A stretch of 64,000 bases of DNA from RGIG1828 sp045541875 (GTDB lineage: Bacteria > Bacillota > Clostridia > UMGS1810): assembly GCA_045541875.1 (NCBI GenBank), contig JAZQJX010000072.1:1-64000 (forward strand), given 5' to 3'. Under the pieces are notes generated by a model. The model made no database searches. It saw nothing but the letters and a program-made list of their open reading frames with translations, and had not been told where the DNA came from. A program made the translations under genes and the position numbers. Positions within the stretch are counted from its first letter, which is position 1. Each line of letters starts with the position of its first letter. Of the stretch, positions 60,260-64,000 are shown piece by piece.

Positions 60260-61042
60260 TTATATGTTACACAATTCACTTTTTGGAGCAACTTTTAAAA
60301 TAACATCACTTCCAACTTTAAAGCCATTTGCTTCAAGAAGATTTTTTGAACATTCATACGCTTTTTCCGGCGTGTTGTTTTTTTCACTCAGATGCCCGAG
60401 AATTATTCTTTTTGTTCCCCAAAGGGCAAGTTGGGTTGAAAGCCATGCACATGACGAATTTGAAAGATGGCCTTTATCAGAAAGGATTCTTTTTTTCAAC
60501 ACATAAGGATACGGACCGTTTTCCAGCATTTTCTCATCGTGATTGGATTCAATAAGAACCGCCTCTGCACCTGCAAGGTTTGTAAGCATTGCCTGTGTTA
60601 TTTTTCCTGTATCGGTTGCTACACAATACTTTTTATCTTCAGACCATATGCAATAGCCATAAGGCTCAGAAGAATCGTGAGGCGTCTGAAACGCTTTCAC
60701 TGTCATCGACCTTATTTTGAAAACTTCTGACGGAGAAACTGTATGAAGATTTTCCTCAGGAATGTCAGGAAAAGTCCCCAAAATTTTTCCTGCAGTTTTT
60801 TTACTTGCATAAACGGACGTGTTATACTTTTTGCAAAATACTCTCAGTCCGCATATGTGGTCTGAATGTTCATGAGTGACAAGTATTGCATCTATCTCAT
60901 CAGGACAAATGCCTGCCTCATTTAATGAATCACAAATCTTTGATGCACTGACTCCGGCATCAATCAAAATATTAGTATCTTTATCTGATATAAGTGTACA
61001 GTTTCCGGAACTGGAACTGTAGAGTGTACAAAACTTAGTCAT
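60260..61042 (-). CDS. walJ: MBL-fold metallohydrolase, WalJ/YycJ family
   Basis: A 260-residue metallo-beta-lactamase-fold protein. The metal motif is VTHEHSDHICGL (HxHxDH), followed by a His/Asp set in QTPHDSSEPYGY, VATDTGKI and ESNHDEKML. The N-terminus FCTLYSSSSGNCTLI is typical of WalJ/YycJ, implicated in cell-wall and DNA-related exonuclease functions in Firmicutes. The gene is not next to walRK here but overlaps murA by 8 bp. Confidence 0.9.
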   Translation of the reverse strand: MTKFCTLYSSSSGNCTLISDKDTNILIDAGVSASKICDSLNEAGICPDEIDAILVTHEHSDHICGLRVFCKKYNTSVYASKKTAGKILGTFPDIPEENLHTVSPSEVFKIRSMTVKAFQTPHDSSEPYGYCIWSEDKKYCVATDTGKITQAMLTNLAGAEAVLIESNHDEKMLENGPYPYVLKKRILSDKGHLSNSSCAWLSTQLALWGTKRIILGHLSEKNNTPEKAYECSKNLLEANGFKVGSDVILKVAPKSELCNI

Positions 61043-62294
61043 TTATTCTTTCCACTTGTGCGCCAATGGCAATGAGTTTGTCAACAATGTGTTCATAACC
61101 TCTGTCTATGTGTCTGAGACAGTCAATCTCTGTTGTACCTTCTGCACATAGAGCGGCAATAACCATGCTGGCTCCGGCTCTGAGGTCTGTGGCGCTTACA
61201 CTTGCGCCTTTAAGAGGTGTTCCACCCTTTATTGTGGCAACTGTGCCTTTAACATCAACATTTATATCCATCTTTTCAAGTTCTGATATGTACTGAAATC
61301 TTGAATCCCATACGCCCTCCGTCACAACGCTTGTGCCACTTACGGTTGCAAGAAGCACAACCATCGGCGGTTGAAGATCCGTGGGAAATCCCGGATAAGG
61401 AAGAGTTTTTACTCTGATGCTTTTTAAGGGTTTGTCGTCAGCCTTGACTCTTACTGCCTCATCATATTCTTCAATTGTAACGCCCATTTCTTCAAATTTC
61501 GCAGTTATGGATTCGAGATGTTTTGGAATTATGTTTTTGATTATGACATCGCCCCTTGTTGCGGCGGCGGCTGCCATATATGTTCCGGCTTCAATCTGAT
61601 CGGGAATTATGGAATATGTTCCGCCTCTCAAAGAAGAAACACCCACTATTTTAATTATATCTGTTCCCGCACCTTTAATGTTTGCTCCCATAGAATTCAA
61701 AAAGTTTGCAAGGTCAACAACATGAGGTTCTTTGGCGCAGTTTTCAAGAACTGTCTTTCCCGGTGCTAAGGTTGCGGCAAGGATTGCATTTATTGTGGCA
61801 CCAACGCTTACAACATCAAAATATACATTTCCGCCCGAAAGATCGTCTGCGTTTATGTTTACAAATGTGTCATCTGTATCTATCATGCAGCCAAGACACT
61901 CAAAACTTTTCAGGTGCTGATCTATGGGACGTGTTCCGAAGTTGCATCCGCCCGGAGGTGGTACATGAGCCTCACCCATACGACCGATAAGCGCCCCCAT
62001 AAGATAGTATGATGCCCTCATTTTTGCCGCAAGTTCCGGCTGTGCAGTACACCCGGACACGTTTTCTGCATCTATCACAACGGTGTTTATATCAGGTTTT
62101 TCAACCCGGGCACCAAGACTTCTTATCATTGCCAAGATGCTGTCTACATCGCTTATGTCGGGAACATTTTCTATTATACATTTCCCCTCCACCAAAAGAG
62201 CAGCGGGAATAATTGCAACAGCGGCATTTTTGGCACCGCTGATATGAACTTCACCTTTAAGCGGTATTCCGCCTTTTATAAGGATTTTATCCAC
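61035..62294 (-). CDS. murA: UDP-N-acetylglucosamine 1-carboxyvinyltransferase, paralogue 2
   Basis: A 419-residue MurA: GGIPLKGEVHISGAKNAAVAII (Lys-Asn), PPGGCNFGTRPIDQHLKSF with catalytic Cys, PYPGFPTDLQPPMVV, and DLRAGASMVIAALCAEG. Low-G+C Gram-positives commonly carry two active MurA enzymes; this one is in the yebC-walJ operon, the other in the dcw cluster. GTG start after GGGGAGG. Confidence 0.95.
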   Translation of the reverse strand: MDKILIKGGIPLKGEVHISGAKNAAVAIIPAALLVEGKCIIENVPDISDVDSILAMIRSLGARVEKPDINTVVIDAENVSGCTAQPELAAKMRASYYLMGALIGRMGEAHVPPPGGCNFGTRPIDQHLKSFECLGCMIDTDDTFVNINADDLSGGNVYFDVVSVGATINAILAATLAPGKTVLENCAKEPHVVDLANFLNSMGANIKGAGTDIIKIVGVSSLRGGTYSIIPDQIEAGTYMAAAAATRGDVIIKNIIPKHLESITAKFEEMGVTIEEYDEAVRVKADDKPLKSIRVKTLPYPGFPTDLQPPMVVLLATVSGTSVVTEGVWDSRFQYISELEKMDINVDVKGTVATIKGGTPLKGASVSATDLRAGASMVIAALCAEGTTEIDCLRHIDRGYEHIVDKLIAIGAQVERIND

Positions 62295-62317
62295 TTTAGG
62301 TCCTCCCCGGTATTTGA

Positions 62318-63049
62318 TTATTCAGCCTCTTCCCAGTTGTGATAAATGTTCTGAACGTCATCATTGTCTTCAAGATGCTCAATGAGTTTCTCCATCATGA
62401 GAATGTCATGTTCGTCTGTGAGTTCAATGGTGTTTTGAGGAATCATTTCAAGTTCTGCTGAAGCAAATGAATATCCTTTTGCCTCAAGTGCATCTCTCAC
62501 CTGACGAAATTCTTCGGGTGATGTTGAAATCTCATAGAATTCATCTTCAACACCAAAATCATCTGCTCCGGCATCGAGTGCGTCCATTGTGAGTTCATCT
62601 TCGTCAACGGAATCATCTTTATTTACAATGATTATACCCTTTTGTTCAAACATCCATGATACTGAACCGTTTGTTCCAAGGTTTCCGCCGAATTTATCAA
62701 AATAGTGGCGAAGGTCTCCCGCAGTTCTGTTTCGGTTATCAGTGAGGGTTTCAACAATAACTGCAACACCCTTGGGACCGTATCCTTCATAACTGATATC
62801 TTCATAGTTGTCCATATTCTGCTCACCGGCAGCCTTTTTGATTACTCTTGCAATATTATCGTTTGGCATATTGAAAGATCTTGCCTTTGCAATAGCATCT
62901 TTGAGTCTTCCGTTAACTTCAGGATCAGAACCGCCTGATTTTGCTGCAACTGCAATCTCTCTGCCCATTTTTGTAAATATCTTCGCTTTCTGGGCATCAG
63001 ATTTTTCTTTTTTGTGCTTTATGTTATTCCACTTGGAATGACCTGACAT
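62318..63049 (-). CDS. yebC: YebC/PmpR-family regulator
   Basis: A 243-residue protein of the TACO1/YebC family. It begins SGHSKWNNIKHKKEKSDAQK and continues with FTKMGREIAVAAKSGG, NMPNDNIARVIKKAAGE and YEGYGPKGVAVIVE, all family hallmarks. YebC proteins have been described as transcription factors and more recently as factors helping ribosomes at difficult (proline-rich) sequences. I start at MSGHSKWNN, with GGAGGTTG upstream. Confidence 0.95.
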   Translation of the reverse strand: MSGHSKWNNIKHKKEKSDAQKAKIFTKMGREIAVAAKSGGSDPEVNGRLKDAIAKARSFNMPNDNIARVIKKAAGEQNMDNYEDISYEGYGPKGVAVIVETLTDNRNRTAGDLRHYFDKFGGNLGTNGSVSWMFEQKGIIIVNKDDSVDEDELTMDALDAGADDFGVEDEFYEISTSPEEFRQVRDALEAKGYSFASAELEMIPQNTIELTDEHDILMMEKLIEHLEDNDDVQNIYHNWEEAE

Positions 63050-63102
63050 ATTTTCAACCTCCATATATATTAATTATTTTTCGACATAAAATCATACAGT
63101 AT

Positions 63103-63132
63103 ATTATATCTCATTCGTTATATGTTTGTCAA
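63103..63132 (-). promoter_or_regulatory. Promoter of the yebC operon
   Basis: TTGACA, 18 bp, TATAAT on the minus strand: both hexamers are consensus. Confidence 0.85.
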
Positions 63133-63163
63133 TGTGTTTTTTATCAATAGCAGAAAAGAATCA

Positions 63164-63255
63164 AAAAAGCAGGCTGAGCCTGCACCCAAGTCGCGAGCGT
63201 AATTTGATATACATCTTATCTCGCGAACTAAATTCTGCGTAATTTCCTATACAGT
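63164..63255 (+). repeat. 92-bp dispersed intergenic repeat, copy C
   Basis: Essentially identical to copy A at 5662-5753 over its full length, including GCAGGC-TGA-GCCTGC, the TCGCGAG/CTCGCGA stem and the terminal TTTCCTATACAGT. It sits between yebC and the CDF gene and abuts the CDF terminator. Confidence 0.85.
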
Positions 63256-63315
63256 AAAAAAAGAGGGCGGCATAGCCTGATGCGGATTTTACATGCATCT
63301 TTTTGCAACCCTCTT
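63256..63315 (-). terminator. Terminator of the CDF transporter gene
   Basis: On the minus strand AAGAGGG and CCCTCTT close a branched stem with internal ATGC/GCAT pairing, followed by TTTTTTTAC. Confidence 0.75.
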
Positions 63316-63339
63316 AAAATCAGATTCTTTATATTCAAA

Positions 63340-64000
63340 TCAATGATGGTGGTGATGGTGGTGATGGTGGTGTTCACTGCTCTGTTCTACATGGCAGTGT
63401 TGGTCGTGACATTCTTCTCCCACACCTTCAAGTTCCAATGTAACATGACCTATATTATGTTCTTTCAGTTCATTACGTATCTGATTTTTGATTTTGGCCC
63501 CTGCACTGTCTGTGACAACGTGCATAGTGGCATAGTTATTTATCCCATCCATACTCCATATATGAATGTGATGAACATCCACCACGCCATCTATGTGGCA
63601 GATGTGTTTTTTCAGTTCATTCACATTTGTTCCTGCAGGTGTTTTTTCCAAAAACAGACTAAGTGCTTCTTTGAGATTTCTTATAGCATTTATGAAAATG
63701 AAAACAGCAACTCCCAGGGACATCAAAGGATCTATGATTGCAAAATCCGTAAAATGCATAACCAATGCACCGATAAGAACAACAACCCATCCGAGAACAT
63801 CTTCAAGCATATGAAGATTAACCGCTTTTTGATTGAGAGAATCACCCTCTCTTGTAACATATGCGGCAACAAAGTTCACTATTGCTCCCACAAAAGCAAA
63901 AATTATCATTCCACCGTAGTTTATTTCCACAGGACTGAATATACGTTTTATTGCACCGGCAATTACTAAAAATGAACCCACAAGAAGAACAAGTGTTGTG
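63340..64000 (-). CDS. Cation diffusion facilitator (Zn/Co/Cd-type) transporter, N-terminus outside window
   Basis: At least 220 C-terminal residues of a CDF exporter; the frame is open to the window edge, so the start lies beyond 64000. Visible are the later helices (NYGGMIIFAFVGAIVNFVAAY and the HMLEDVLGWVVVLIGALVM segment, whose HxxxD is the metal site), IIDPLMSLGVAVFIF, and the cytoplasmic metal-binding domain (VHHIHIWSMDGINNYATMHV). The C-terminus ends with CHDQHCHVEQSSE and ten consecutive histidines. It should export divalent metals using the proton gradient; the His tail probably binds or senses metal. Confidence 0.92.
   Translation of the reverse strand, partial: TTLVLLVGSFLVIAGAIKRIFSPVEINYGGMIIFAFVGAIVNFVAAYVTREGDSLNQKAVNLHMLEDVLGWVVVLIGALVMHFTDFAIIDPLMSLGVAVFIFINAIRNLKEALSLFLEKTPAGTNVNELKKHICHIDGVVDVHHIHIWSMDGINNYATMHVVTDSAGAKIKNQIRNELKEHNIGHVTLELEGVGEECHDQHCHVEQSSEHHHHHHHHHH

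Noticed and set aside
63340..63369. Engineered His tag or cloning artefact
   Set aside because: Codons are mixed, the tail follows a natural Cys/His-rich segment, and the genomic context continues normally on both sides.
63280..63969. Plus-strand open frame of 229 codons opposite the CDF gene
   Set aside because: It is the mirror frame of a clear transporter gene; its sequence has no domain and no ribosome site.
1..64000. tRNA, rRNA, insertion sequence, prophage or defence genes
   Set aside because: No tRNA-like cloverleaf, rRNA block, transposase, integrase or restriction/defence gene was recognised on either strand.

Overview
The window looks like chromosomal DNA of a low-G+C, meso-diaminopimelate, Gram-positive-type anaerobe, most likely an uncultured gut Clostridia member (Bacillota). 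The evidence is a dcw cell-wall/division cluster headed by mraZ, RNase Y next to ymdB, a Phe T-box in front of pheST, two murA paralogues, a Na+-pumping decarboxylase, a ferredoxin-dependent 2-oxoacid oxidoreductase, and a giant BspA-type leucine-rich-repeat surface protein. The taxon is inferred; there is no rRNA or tRNA gene. Strong promoters are easy to see (TTGAnn, 17 bp, TAnAAT), and TTG/GTG starts are frequent.

Layout. 1-1.5 kb: NSS-family symporter (-). 1.8-5.6 kb (+): oxaloacetate decarboxylase operon (gamma-like, biotin carrier, beta with an extra N-terminal domain, alpha carboxyltransferase). 5.6-9.6 kb (+): hslO, HAD phosphatase, a MarR regulator with a structured leader, a pseudouridine synthase and a small unknown protein. 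9.6-10.5 kb: no protein gene; palindromic repeats, a small RNA candidate with its own promoter and terminator, and a hairpin array. 10.5-12.1 kb (-): SDR plus a divergent type I dehydroquinase-like protein behind a double-palindrome operator. 12.2-17.1 kb (-): T-box(Phe)-pheS-pheT-aminotransferase. 17.2-21.4 kb (+): GxDLY/SGNH esterase, nitrilase-GDPD fusion, secreted subtilase.

21.5-25.3 kb (-): rseC-like, ParA-like ATPase, ferredoxin, and VOR/KOR alpha, beta and gamma. 25.4-27.5 kb (-): mrp, ybaK, lipoprotein. 27.6-28.5 kb (-): aldo/keto reductase. 28.7-37.3 kb (-): a 2877-residue secreted subtilase/LRR protein. 37.8-39.3 kb (-): ECF sigma and anti-sigma pair. 39.3-41.2 kb (-): dusB, NusG-II protein, Gx transporter. 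41.4-55.9 kb (-): dcw cluster from mraZ to ftsZ, followed by nrdR; murD, murC, murB and ftsA are absent from it. 56-60.2 kb (-): RNase Y, ymdB, an orphan peptide-binding lipoprotein. 60.3-63.1 kb (-): yebC, second murA, walJ. 63.3-64 kb (-): a CDF metal transporter with a ten-histidine tail, cut by the window edge.

Apart from the house-keeping backbone, the most distinctive material is: a 92-bp dispersed repeat in three copies; the unidentified small RNA at about 10.0-10.2 kb; the nitrilase-GDPD fusion beside an SGNH esterase and a subtilase; the dehydroquinase-like/SDR pair with altered binding residues and paired operators; and the giant protease-LRR protein. No CRISPR array, insertion sequence, prophage or obvious defence system was seen. 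All functions are assigned from motifs read by eye.
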